This document shows positions 9,839 to 19,605 of a stretch of 64,000 bases of DNA, piece by piece. Origin of the DNA: Aminipila terrae (lineage in GTDB: Bacteria > Bacillota > Clostridia > Peptostreptococcales > Anaerovoracaceae); assembly GCF_010120715.1 (NCBI RefSeq), contig NZ_CP047591.1, forward strand, positions 1,798,001 to 1,862,000, read 5' to 3'. The position numbers and the translations under genes are program-made. Position 1 is the stretch's first letter. Each line of letters starts with the position of its first letter. The notes beneath the pieces are model-generated. The model was not told the DNA's origin. It saw nothing but the letters and a program-made list of their open reading frames with translations, and searched no databases.

Positions 9839-10057
9839 ATGACAATTGCATTAGCAGCAGCATTAGCTATCGGTCTATCAACTATCGGCCCTGGTATTGG
9901 TCAAGGTATAGCATCAGCAAAAGCTTTGGAAGGTATGGCAAGACAACCTGAGATGGTAGGTACTCTTCGTACAAACTTAATTCTTTGTATGGCATTTATG
10001 GAAGCTTTAGCAATCTATGGACTACTAATTACTTTTATTTTACTATCAAAAATGTAG
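9839..10057 (+). CDS. atpE: F0F1 ATP synthase subunit c
   Basis: A 72-residue hairpin of two membrane helices joined by the polar loop ARQPE. The ion-carrying glutamate is Glu55 (codon 10001-10003). Gln22 in GPGIGQG matches the Gln that ligates Na+ in Ilyobacter-type rings, and Tyr60 is also kept. The residue after Glu55 is Ala, where Na+ rings carry Ser or Thr. The Na+ signature is therefore incomplete and the coupling ion cannot be decided from sequence. A strong AAAGGAG site precedes the ATG. Confidence 0.95.
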   Translation: MTIALAAALAIGLSTIGPGIGQGIASAKALEGMARQPEMVGTLRTNLILCMAFMEALAIYGLLITFILLSKM

Positions 10058-10103
10058 TTGATTTGTTTCGTTATAACAAGTCAGCCACAAGGAGGGTTTA
10101 TTT

Positions 10104-10610
10104 ATGGTTGAAGCATTAGGTATAAATTTCACAGAGATTATCTTTGCTATTGTAAACTTTTTAATCCTTGTGACAGTTTTGGCAAAGTTTCTATACAAGC
10201 CGTTTATTGAAATGCTTGAAAACAGAAAACAGTCTATTCAGGATTCATTTGATCATGCAGCAGACACTAACAGAAGAGCTGATGAAAAAATGGATGAATA
10301 CAACAAACGCATTTCAAATGTTGAACAAGAAGGTAGAGAAATAGTTAAAAATGCAAAAATAAAAGCAGAAGCTCAGGCAAGTGATATTATTAATGAAGCA
10401 AATGCAAAAGCAGCAGAAATAAAGCTTCATGCAGAAAATGAAGTTGAACGCCAGAAGGCGAAGGCTTTAGCAGAAATGAAGGCTCAGGTTGCTGCAATGG
10501 CATTGCTTGCTGCAGAAAAAATCCTGGAAAAGGATTTAGAGCTGGAAGGTCAGGAGCATCTAATTGATAATATCATTGAACAGGTAGGTGCAGCGAAATG
10601 GCAGAATTAA
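10104..10610 (+). CDS. atpF: F0F1 ATP synthase subunit b
   Basis: 168 residues: one N-terminal membrane helix (about 10-30) followed by a long, Ala- and Glu-rich coiled coil that forms the peripheral stalk. It has a GGAGG site and overlaps the start of atpH by 13 bases, which implies coupled translation. Confidence 0.93.
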   Translation: MVEALGINFTEIIFAIVNFLILVTVLAKFLYKPFIEMLENRKQSIQDSFDHAADTNRRADEKMDEYNKRISNVEQEGREIVKNAKIKAEAQASDIINEANAKAAEIKLHAENEVERQKAKALAEMKAQVAAMALLAAEKILEKDLELEGQEHLIDNIIEQVGAAKWQN

Positions 10611-11131
10611 CGGTTGGAATGACATATGGTAATGCTCTATTTCAAGCGGCATGTGAGGTCAATAAAAAGGATGTAATCCTTGATGAGGCCACACAGTTTC
10701 TTGAATTGTTAGAACGAGAGCCTGATCTGTGTGCCTTTATCGACACTCCGGTAATCTCCATTGCTGAAAAGAAAGACGTTTTAAAGTCTATCTTGGAAGG
10801 CCGCATTTCGGAAGAGCTTTTGAACTTCCTGTATGTCATGGTTGATAAAGGAAGAACAAGGCATTTTGAGAGAGCCATAAAGGTTTACAAGGAACTTTTA
10901 AATAAAGAAGAGGGCATTTCTTACGGAAAAATATTATCCGTTAAGCCTCTTAGCACTGATAGGCTCGAAAAATTTGAAGCTGAAACAGGAAAGCTTTTAC
11001 AACAAAATGTTAAGCTTGAAAATGAAATTGACACCAAATTAATTGGTGGTATAAAAATACTAATTGACGGCAAGGTTATTGACGCATCTATCAGGAAGCG
11101 TCTTGATGACCTTAACAATACTATTATATAG
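10598..11131 (+). CDS. atpH: F0F1 ATP synthase subunit delta
   Basis: 177 residues, typical for the delta subunit that joins the peripheral stalk to the F1 head. The C-terminal motif LIGGIKILIDGKVIDASIRKRLDDL is the family hallmark. The ATG lies inside the end of atpF. Confidence 0.93.
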   Translation: MAELTVGMTYGNALFQAACEVNKKDVILDEATQFLELLEREPDLCAFIDTPVISIAEKKDVLKSILEGRISEELLNFLYVMVDKGRTRHFERAIKVYKELLNKEEGISYGKILSVKPLSTDRLEKFEAETGKLLQQNVKLENEIDTKLIGGIKILIDGKVIDASIRKRLDDLNNTII

Positions 11132-11147
11132 AGAGGAGGTTGCTGAC

Positions 11148-12656
11148 ATGAACCTCAAACCCGAAGAAATAAGTGCCGTAATAAAAGAACAGATTAAGAA
11201 TTATAAAAATAAGCTTGAGATTTCTGATTTTGGTACTGTTATACAGGTCGGAGACGGCATTTCCAGAATTTACGGACTGGAGAAATGCATGGCGGGCGAA
11301 CTGCTTGAGTTTCCAGGGGAAGTATATGGTATGGCGTTAAATCTTGAAGAAGATAACGTTGGTGCAGTTATGCTTGGTTCCGACAAGAACATAAAAGAAG
11401 GTGACATTGTAAAACCTACAGGAAAGGTTGTTGAAGTACCGGTAGGTAATGACTTAATTGGCCGTGTAGTAAATGCATTAGGTCAGCCTCTTGATGGTAA
11501 AGGGCCTATCAGTGCGGAAGCGCATAGACCTGTTGAATATCCAGCGCCAGGAGTATTGCAAAGAAAATCAGTTAACCAGCCTTTACAGACTGGTATCAAG
11601 GCTATTGACTCCATGATACCAATCGGCAGAGGACAGAGAGAACTGATTATCGGAGACAGACAGACTGGTAAAACAGCTATCGCTATAGATACTATTCTGA
11701 ACCAGAAGGATTCTGGCGTAATTTGTATTTATGTTGCTATTGGACAGAAGAAATCTACAGTAGCCCAGTTGGTACAGACTCTTGAAAATAAAGGTGCCAT
11801 GGGTTACTCTATTGTTGTGTCTGCAACAGCAAGTGATGTAGCACCGCTTCAGTATATTGCCCCTTATGCAGGTTGTGCTATGGCAGAACATTTTATGTAT
11901 CAGGGCAAAGATGTGTTAATCATTTATGATGACTTATCAAAACATGCTGTTGCCTACAGAGCAATGTCATTATTGCTTAGAAGACCACCAGGACGAGAAG
12001 CTTATCCTGGAGATGTATTCTATTTACACAGCAGATTACTGGAAAGAGCTGCCAAGCTCTCTGATGAATTAGGCGGAGGCTCTATTACAGCATTGCCTAT
12101 TATTGAAACTCAGGCTGGAGATGTATCTGCATATATTCCGACAAATGTTATTTCCATCACTGACGGCCAGATCTTCCTGGAAACAGAATTATTCTTTACA
12201 GGACAGAGACCAGCTGTTAATGCGGGTATCTCTGTATCCCGTGTAGGTGGTAATGCGCAGATAAAGGCCATGAAACAGGTAGCCAGCAAGATCAAGCTTG
12301 AATTGGCACAGTATACCGAGCTGGCAAGCTTTTCACAATTTGGTTCGGATATTGATAAGGATACAAGAGCCAGACTGGATCACGGACTGATTTTAATGGA
12401 AATATTAAAGCAGGGACAGTATAAGCCAATTGCAGTTGAACATCAGGTTATGATTATATATGCTGCAGTTAACCACTTCCTTGCAGACATTCCTGTTGAG
12501 CAGATAAAAGAATTTGAACATGGTTTTTATGACTTTATGGATACACAATATCCGCAGGTTGGTAAAAACATCAAATCCAGTGGCAAACTTGATGAAGCTA
12601 CGGAAGAAATTCTTAAAGAAGCGATTACAAAGTACAAAGAAGTACGAAACAACTAG
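11148..12656 (+). CDS. atpA: F0F1 ATP synthase subunit alpha
   Basis: 502 residues, normal length. The Walker A motif is GDRQTGKTAIA and the alpha signature PAVNAGISVSRVGG is present. The start at MNLKPEEIS (11148) follows a strong GAGAGGAGG at 11131-11139; the frame is open further upstream into atpH but without a ribosome site. Alpha subunits bind nucleotide non-catalytically in the F1 hexamer. Confidence 0.96.
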   Translation: MNLKPEEISAVIKEQIKNYKNKLEISDFGTVIQVGDGISRIYGLEKCMAGELLEFPGEVYGMALNLEEDNVGAVMLGSDKNIKEGDIVKPTGKVVEVPVGNDLIGRVVNALGQPLDGKGPISAEAHRPVEYPAPGVLQRKSVNQPLQTGIKAIDSMIPIGRGQRELIIGDRQTGKTAIAIDTILNQKDSGVICIYVAIGQKKSTVAQLVQTLENKGAMGYSIVVSATASDVAPLQYIAPYAGCAMAEHFMYQGKDVLIIYDDLSKHAVAYRAMSLLLRRPPGREAYPGDVFYLHSRLLERAAKLSDELGGGSITALPIIETQAGDVSAYIPTNVISITDGQIFLETELFFTGQRPAVNAGISVSRVGGNAQIKAMKQVASKIKLELAQYTELASFSQFGSDIDKDTRARLDHGLILMEILKQGQYKPIAVEHQVMIIYAAVNHFLADIPVEQIKEFEHGFYDFMDTQYPQVGKNIKSSGKLDEATEEILKEAITKYKEVRNN

Positions 12657-12764
12657 GAATGTCACTACAGTAAAAATCTGCAAATGTTCAATTTGTGATT
12701 TTTAAGCAATGATCTTTCCATAGTTTACATGGTGAACTGGGACAGGTCTTTATAGGAGGAGAAT

Positions 12765-13631
12765 ATGGCTTCAAATAATATGCAGGATATAAAACGCCGC
12801 ATAAAGAGCGTAACCAGCACAGAGCACATAACCAGTGCGATGAAGCTCGTTTCTGCTGCAAAGCTGAGAAGAGCTAAGGCCACCTTCGAAAAAACAACTG
12901 AATATTTTCATTATATTACAGAATCTATAGCAGATATTTTCAACAATATCAGTGATGCCCCAGAGCAGTATCTGGCTGGGAGCCGTGAGATTAAAACAAC
13001 TTGTTACATTATTGTAACAAGTAACAGAGGCTTATGTGGAGGATTTAACTCCAACATTATAAAACAAGCAGAAGCTGAGATTAAGGCTGATCCCGAAAAA
13101 CCGGTGATTGTTGCTGTAGGAACAAAAGGAAAGGAATATTTCGCAAAGAGAGGTTATGATATTTATAGTGAATATTCAGAGGCTCCAGAGAGTATTTCTT
13201 TCTTAGAAACAAAACAAATCAGTAGACCTATTATAGATATGTATAATTCTGGTGAAATTGATGAGGTAGTGATTATTTATACTTCCTTTAAAAACTCTAT
13301 GGAGCAGGAAGTGAAACGCGAAACATTACTGCCTATTGATATAAAAAATGACCCGGAAGTAATTAAACATGACAGAGAAGTTGAATATGAGCCATCGGTT
13401 GAGGCTGTATTTGAATATTTGATTCCTAAATATGTCGAAATAAAGGTATACGGAGCTATTGTTGAATCTGCTACCTGTGAACATGCTGCCAGAAGAATGG
13501 CTATGGAAAACGCTACAGATAATGCCAGAGAAATGCTGGAAAATCTGTCTCTATTCTATAACAGAGCTAGACAGGCTGCTATCACAGATGAGATTATTGA
13601 AATTGTTGCAGGGGCAGAAGCCCAAAAATAA
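12765..13631 (+). CDS. atpG: F0F1 ATP synthase subunit gamma
   Basis: 288 residues, the central rotating shaft. The N-terminal DIKRRIKSVTSTEHITSAMK and the C-terminal ENATDNAREMLENLSLFYNRARQAAIT helix are the two conserved coiled-coil strands. GGAGGAG precedes the ATG. The 108-base gap from atpA holds nothing else I can name. Confidence 0.95.
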   Translation: MASNNMQDIKRRIKSVTSTEHITSAMKLVSAAKLRRAKATFEKTTEYFHYITESIADIFNNISDAPEQYLAGSREIKTTCYIIVTSNRGLCGGFNSNIIKQAEAEIKADPEKPVIVAVGTKGKEYFAKRGYDIYSEYSEAPESISFLETKQISRPIIDMYNSGEIDEVVIIYTSFKNSMEQEVKRETLLPIDIKNDPEVIKHDREVEYEPSVEAVFEYLIPKYVEIKVYGAIVESATCEHAARRMAMENATDNAREMLENLSLFYNRARQAAITDEIIEIVAGAEAQK

Positions 13632-13666
13632 GTTGTTACAAAAGAAGTAGGGAGGTGGTTTGGAAT

Positions 13667-15061
13667 ATGGAACAGAATAAAGGTATTATTCACCAGATTA
13701 TCGGACCGGTTATTGATATAAAATTTTCACCCGAACATATGCCTGAACTGTTAAATGCTATCATCATAAAGCACGAGGGCAGAGATATTGTGGCAGAAGT
13801 TTCACAGCACGTTGGAGATGATATCGTAAAATGTGTTGCTTTATCAGCTACAGATGGCTTAACAAGAGGTATGGAAGCTATTAATACAGGAGCTCCTATT
13901 CAGGTTCCTGTAGGGAAAGAAGTACTGGGCAGATTATTTAATGTTATAGGTGAAACAATAGATGAAAAAGGTCCTGTTGCTACAGCGGAAAAGCACTCTA
14001 TTCACAGAGATGCTCCACCTTTTGAAGAACAGGATACAAGTGCGAGGATTTTCGAAACGGGAATCAAGGTTATCGACTTAATTGCACCATATACCAGAGG
14101 CGGAAAGGTTGGTCTTTTCGGCGGTGCTGGTGTAGGCAAAACAGTTCTTATTCAGGAACTTATCAGTAATATCGCAAAAGAACATGGCGGTATTTCTGTA
14201 TTTGCTGGCGTTGGTGAAAGAACAAGAGAAGGTAATGACCTGTACTATGAAATGATAGAATCAGGCGTTATTGATAAAACAGCTATGGTATTTGGTCAGA
14301 TGAATGAACCGCCGGGAGCCAGAATGAGAGTAGCCCTGACAGGTTTAACTATGGCAGAATACTTCAGAGATGTTGAAGGACAGGATGTACTTCTGTTCAT
14401 TGACAATATCTTCAGATTTACACAAGCAGGTTCAGAGGTATCGGCACTACTAGGACGTGTACCATCAGCGGTAGGCTATCAACCAACACTTGCTACTGAA
14501 ATGGGTGCATTGCAGGAAAGAATTACTTCAACAAAGAAGGGTTCTATTACATCAGTACAGGCTATTTATGTACCTGCTGATGACTTGACTGACCCTGCTC
14601 CGGCAACTACTTTTGCTCACTTGGATGCTACGACAGTATTGTCACGTTCAATCAGTGCGCTTGGTATTTATCCGGCAGTTGACCCGCTTGAATCTACTTC
14701 AAGAATTATGGATCCTAATATTCTTGGTGATGAACACTATGACACAGCCAGAGGCGTACAGGAAGTTCTTCAGAGATATAAGGATTTACAGGATATTATC
14801 GCAATTCTTGGTATGGATGAGTTGTCAGATTCTGATAAACTTATCGTTTCCCGAGCAAGAAAAATCCAGAGATTCTTATCTCAGCCATTTAGTGTTGCAG
14901 AGCAGTTCACTGGTATGGAAGGAAAATATCTTCCATTAAAGGAAACAATACGAGGATTTAAAGAAATTCTTGAAGGTAAGCACGATGAAATCCCTGAATC
15001 TATGTTCTTGCTTGCAGGTGGTATAGACGAAGTTGTAGAAAAGTTTAAGGCGTCAAAATAA
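13667..15061 (+). CDS. atpD: F0F1 ATP synthase subunit beta
   Basis: 464 residues, the catalytic F1 subunit. Walker A is GGAGVGKTVLIQE; the catalytic glutamate is in GVGERTREGND; the DELSEED-type region reads GMDELSDSDK. I start at ATG 13667, 12 bases after GGAGG (13651-13655); a GTG at 13655 would overlap that site. Confidence 0.96.
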   Translation: MEQNKGIIHQIIGPVIDIKFSPEHMPELLNAIIIKHEGRDIVAEVSQHVGDDIVKCVALSATDGLTRGMEAINTGAPIQVPVGKEVLGRLFNVIGETIDEKGPVATAEKHSIHRDAPPFEEQDTSARIFETGIKVIDLIAPYTRGGKVGLFGGAGVGKTVLIQELISNIAKEHGGISVFAGVGERTREGNDLYYEMIESGVIDKTAMVFGQMNEPPGARMRVALTGLTMAEYFRDVEGQDVLLFIDNIFRFTQAGSEVSALLGRVPSAVGYQPTLATEMGALQERITSTKKGSITSVQAIYVPADDLTDPAPATTFAHLDATTVLSRSISALGIYPAVDPLESTSRIMDPNILGDEHYDTARGVQEVLQRYKDLQDIIAILGMDELSDSDKLIVSRARKIQRFLSQPFSVAEQFTGMEGKYLPLKETIRGFKEILEGKHDEIPESMFLLAGGIDEVVEKFKASK

Positions 15062-15088
15062 TTTTTCGCCGGGAAGGGAGATAATAAA

Positions 15089-15523
15089 ATGGCTAAGAGT
15101 GTATTACTTGAAGTTATAACACCTTCAAAACTATTCTATAAAGATAAGGTTGAGATGGTTATAGTCAGAACCTTAACAGGTGAAGAGGGATTTATGGCAG
15201 ACCACACTTGGGCATGTAAGCTTCTTGATATAGGAGTTATGTGGATCAAGGAAGAGGGCTCTAATGAGTTTAAGGCTGCATCTATAGCTGGCGGGTATAT
15301 TGACGTAAAAGAGAATTTCGTTATATATACAGACGCTGCTGAATGGGTTGAAGAAATTGATATAGAAAGAGCTTCCAAGAGGAAAGCTACTGTAGAAAAA
15401 TGGCTTGAATCCCATAATGAAACCAATACAGGTGCAGACGAGCTTGCCAGAGCACAAGTCAGCTTATTAAAACAGATTAGCAGAATGAATCTGGCAGAAA
15501 ATGGTGCCAGACGAAAAAGATAA
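15089..15523 (+). CDS. atpC: F0F1 ATP synthase subunit epsilon
   Basis: 144 residues: the N-terminal beta sandwich (residues 1-85, TPSKLFYKDKVEMVIVRTLTGEEGFM) and a C-terminal helical hairpin with ERASKRKATVEKWLE. Epsilon couples rotation and can inhibit ATP hydrolysis. It is last in the operon and is followed by a strong terminator. Confidence 0.93.
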   Translation: MAKSVLLEVITPSKLFYKDKVEMVIVRTLTGEEGFMADHTWACKLLDIGVMWIKEEGSNEFKAASIAGGYIDVKENFVIYTDAAEWVEEIDIERASKRKATVEKWLESHNETNTGADELARAQVSLLKQISRMNLAENGARRKR

Positions 15524-15534
15524 ACTTTTAAAGA

Positions 15535-15563
15535 AAAGGTGGATTTTAATATCCACCTTTTTT
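15535..15563 (+). terminator. Intrinsic terminator of the atp operon
   Basis: A 10-bp perfect stem (AAAGGTGGAT and ATCCACCTTT) with a 6-base loop, ending in TTTTTT, 12 bases after the atpC stop. Confidence 0.9.
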
Positions 15564-15655
15564 AATTATTTTTTGATAATTCCAAAATTAGGTAGAAAAT
15601 TGTCAAAATTTTTAATATACTATTAATAACTTAAAATTAAGGGAGAAACAGTATT

Positions 15656-17879
15656 ATGATGAAGATGAATCAGCATTTAATTGAGATATTAGTTAGAGTT
15701 TCTGTTGCTTTTTTAGCTTTCATTACAATGCTGGTTTTTATACAACCCCAAGTCAGCTATGGGGATATAAAATTGCCCAAGGAAAAGAAAGTCGTAAAGG
15801 TTGGCTACTATCTCTATGACCGATATCAGGAAGTTGATAAAAACGGTGTATATTCAGGATATGGATATGACTACTTAAAAGAAATATCTCAATTTGCAGG
15901 ATGGGACTATGAATTCATCATAGCTTCATTTCCGGATTGTATCAGAATGTTGGAAAATGGTGAGGTGGATATTGTTGGAGGAATAGATAAAGAAGCACTA
16001 AAGTCTGACAAAATCATCTATTCACACTTATCTAACAGAGTATCTCAGGCACAGTTATATACAAAAAATACCGATACACACTTAAATTTTGACGATTTTT
16101 CCAAGATTAACGGAATTTCTGTAGGGGTATTACAAGATGATTATCAAGAGTCCTATTTAGATGATTATTCCTATCAGAATCATATAAAATTACATAAAAA
16201 ATACTATAAAACTCTGAAAGATATGGAAGCTGCTTTGGAAAAGGGTCAGGTTCAAGCAATTTTTACTTCTGTTGAGACAAATAAAAAATATAATAAAGTA
16301 ATCGGCAGGATGGATCAACGCCCTCTGTATTATGGCATAAATAAGAATAACCAGGAATTGATGGGTGAGTTAAATAAGTCCATGCAGAATATAAAAAACA
16401 GCAATCCCTCTTATGATATGCAGATACAAAATAAATATTTTATTAAGGGAAACGTTGCAGCTCCATCTTTTACCGTGGAGGAACTTAACTATATAAATGA
16501 AAAAAGAACTGTAAAAGTTGCATATGATCAGGGCTGGCAGCCCATTGAATATTATGATAAGGAAACGGGAAATATAAAAGGCGTTACAAAAGACCTGTTT
16601 GACCTATTATCAAAATATACTGGGCTTAAGTTTGAGTTTATCAGAGCAAAAGATTTAAGTGAGGCTTTAAATGATGTAAAGACGGGAAAAGCGGATATGA
16701 TTAGTCTGGTATCCCACGATTACAACATTTCAGATAAGAGGGCATATACACCTCCAGTATTTGTATTAATGCATCCCTGGTAGGGGTAATTGCAAAAGAT
16801 CGTAATTTTGATGGTATAAAGCAGATTGCCATGCCAAAAGATTACTATCTGGATATACTCAAGAATTATGACGTAAAGGAATATGACACGGTAGAAGATT
16901 GCTTTGAAGCTGTTAACTCTGGGGAAGCGGATGCTACAATAGCCAATGCTTACGCTGCAAATTACTACCTGGCCAATCCTAAATTTGTAAATTTAATCAG
17001 ACAGGATTTAATTGGATATTCTGAAGATTTATCTTTAGGGGTTTCGAAAAATGAAGATATTGAGCTTTTAAATATATTAAACAAGGGCCTTCACTGCATT
17101 TCTGATATGGAATTGTCAAATATTATTTTAAGTAATTATGTTGTATATGAACAACCTAAGTTTAGAAAGCTGTACTATTCAAATCCCCAATTCTTCTTAG
17201 GCTCCATCATAGTTTTGGTTGCTGCGGCTATAGGTGTTCTGATTTATATAATCATGCTAAAGAATAAAATGAATGCAACAAATCTTAAAATGATAGAATT
17301 TTTAAATATAGAAAAAAGCAGAATGGAAAATTCCTTACGTAATGAAGCAGAAACAGACTCATTAACAGGACTGTTTAACAGACGCAAGATTGAATCCGAA
17401 TTAAAAGAATTTTTGTTGAAAATAAGTGTAGATAATCAAATAAGCCTGCAACGGACAAATTACCCTAATTATGATTTACATAGCCTGGTGATTATTGATC
17501 TGGATGGCTTTAAGAGTATTAATGACAGATATGGACATCCTGAGGGAGACACTTTGCTAAAGCGAATTGCACTGGAACTGGAACTTGTTGCCGGTGAGGA
17601 AAACCTTGTGGGCAGATTAGGTGGAGATGAATTCTTATTTCTCTTTAAAAATATTACAGGGAAAAATGAGGCAGCTCATCTGGCTAAAAAAATCCATAAG
17701 GTTATTGAGCAGATTTCTCACGAAGATGAAAAGTGGGGACCATATCTGCAAGCGTGGGAGTAACTTTATTTGGATATGAAACATATAGCTTTAAAGAATT
17801 ATATGAAAAAGCAGATCAGGCTTTGTATAAAGCAAAAAAAACGGGTAAAGATAAAGTAGTATTCTATGAAGAACTGTAA
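15656..17879 (+). CDS. Tandem substrate-binding domain receptor with GGDEF output, frameshifted
   Basis: A membrane receptor that should make cyclic di-GMP in response to an external solute. An N-terminal membrane segment or signal (residues 8-30) is followed by two SBP_bac_3-type domains, beginning near KKVVKVGYYLYD and KRTVKVAYDQGWQP. A membrane helix follows (FFLGSIIVLVAAAIGVLIYI), then a GGDEF domain opening DSLTGLFNRRK, with an intact GRLGGDEF active site near 17615. Two single-base losses break the frame, near 16762-16770 and near 17743-17747. Adding one base at each gives one chain that ends FYEEL at 17877. The ligand is probably an amino acid or similar; this is inferred from the fold. 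Confidence 0.85.
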
Positions 17880-17908
17880 AAAAGGATAAAGCACATGAAG
17901 TAAATTTT

Positions 17909-17949
17909 AAGGACTGAAGCCTGTTATTTGCCAGGTTCAGTCCTTTTTA
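17909..17949 (+). terminator. Intrinsic terminator after the GGDEF receptor
   Basis: AAGGACTGAAGCCTG pairs with CAGGTTCAGTCCTT across a 7-base loop, followed by a U-run. Confidence 0.85.
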
Positions 17950-17993
17950 TCATGATATTATACTGGAAAATAAAATCAATGGACTAATTTGTC

Positions 17994-18022
17994 TTTACAA
18001 GGAACATGTTTTTATTTATAAT
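17994..18022 (+). promoter_or_regulatory. Predicted sigma-A promoter of citrate synthase
   Basis: TTTACA (17994-17999), a 17-bp spacer and TATAAT (18017-18022), leaving an untranslated leader of about 120 bases before gltA. Confidence 0.65.
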
Positions 18023-18148
18023 ATATTAAAAATGTATTGAAATAGCGGGGGATTCCTAATAATTATTTAACTAATACAGTAATTAAATAAAGCAAAAATG
18101 TATTAATTTGCTTATAAAGTAATAACGGGGGGTGTGGGAACAGAAAAT

Positions 18149-19529
18149 ATGTATAGCGATAGATTAGATGACAAATATTCAAAAATAACAAAAGAAATCC
18201 AGGGACTGGCTGAAAAATGTGTAAAGAACAGTACGATTGAGGCTTCGTTGTATAAGAAGTATGAAGTGAACAGGGGACTTCGAGATCTGAAAGGAAATGG
18301 TGTACTTACAGGGCTAACAGAAATTTCCGGGATATATGCTTTTGATGTAGATGAGCAAACTGGAGAAAAAATTCCGGCACCAGGTAGATTGTATTACCGG
18401 GGTGTAAACATAAATGATATAGTAAGAGGGTTTGTTAATGAAAAACGTTTTGGCTTTGAAGAGGTAGCATATCTCCTTATTTTTGGAAGTTTACCTTCTA
18501 AAAAGGAACTAGAGGATTTTAACCGGCTTTTGGCGGAATATCGCACATTGCCACCGAGTTTTGTTAGAGATATTATTATGAAGGCTCCTAGCACAGATAT
18601 GATGAATAGTCTGGCAAGGGGGTATTGACGCTGCATTCCTATGATCAGAAGCCTAATGATACCTCCATACCAAATGTACTTAGACAGTGCCTTCTGCTTA
18701 CTGCAGTATTTCCTCTGCTTGCAGTGTACGGATATCAGGCATCCAGACATTATCATTACAGGGATAGCCTTTATATACACATACCAAAGTCCGAATTATC
18801 AACAGCAGAAAACATACTCCACATGCTGAGACCAGACAGCCAGTACACAGAACTTGAGGCTAGGATTTTAGACTTGGCTTTGGTTCTTCACGCAGAGCAT
18901 GGAGGGGGAATAACTCAACATTTACTACCCATGTGGTATCTTCATCAGGTACAGATACGTACTCTGCCATAGCAGCAGCTTTAGGTTCTTTAAAAGGGCC
19001 TAAACATGGAGGTGCCAACATAAAAGTGGTGCAGATGTTTGATGATATGAAGTCATGTGTCGCTGACTGGGAAGATGAAGCTCAGATCAGGGAATATCTG
19101 AAAAAACTGTTAAATGGGGAAGGGTTTGATAAATCCGGACTGATATATGGCATGGGTCATGCGGTATATTCCCTATCAGATCCAAGGGCAGAAATTTTTA
19201 AAAAGTTCGTAGAAAGTCTGGCCAAGGAAAAAAACAAGGGAAAAGAATATGCACTATATGCCAGTGTTGAGCGAATCGCTGCAGAAATTATCTGTCAGGA
19301 AAGAAAGATATATAAAGGAGTCAGCGCAAACATTGACTTTTACAGCGGATTTGTTTATAGTATGCTGGATTTGCCTTTAGAGCTTTATACACCTATATTT
19401 GCCATAGCAAGAATGGCAGGGTGGAGTGCCCATAGAATAGAAGAACTAATCAATGCAGGTAAAATCATAAGGCCGGCCTATAAAGATGTAGCTGAATTGT
19501 GTGATTATATTCCTATCGGCGAAAGATAA
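18149..19529 (+). CDS. gltA: Citrate synthase, frameshifted
   Basis: Condenses acetyl-CoA and oxaloacetate to citrate. Once repaired it is about 460 residues and carries the catalytic set: EHGGGNNSTF, GHAVYS and SANIDFYSGFVY. Two single-base losses split it into three frames: a G5 run at 18618-18622 (should be G6) and a base missing near 18904-18910. Start is ATG 18149 or GTG 18134; a G6 run at 18127-18132 could serve as a loose ribosome site for either. The RLYYRGVNINDIV block and the C-terminal PIGER are typical of the Bacillota citrate/methylcitrate synthase group. Confidence 0.88.
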
Positions 19530-19558
19530 GAAGAAGGAAAAACGCTGAATTAAAACAT

Positions 19559-19592
19559 AAAAGGTTGATGCAATGGGCATCAACCTTTTTTT
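19559..19592. terminator. Bidirectional terminator between gltA and feoB
   Basis: A 13-bp perfect stem (AAAAGGTTGATGC and GCATCAACCTTTT) with a 5-base loop and U-runs on both strands, placed between converging genes. Confidence 0.9.
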
Positions 19593-19605
19593 ATAAAGAA
19601 ATTAT

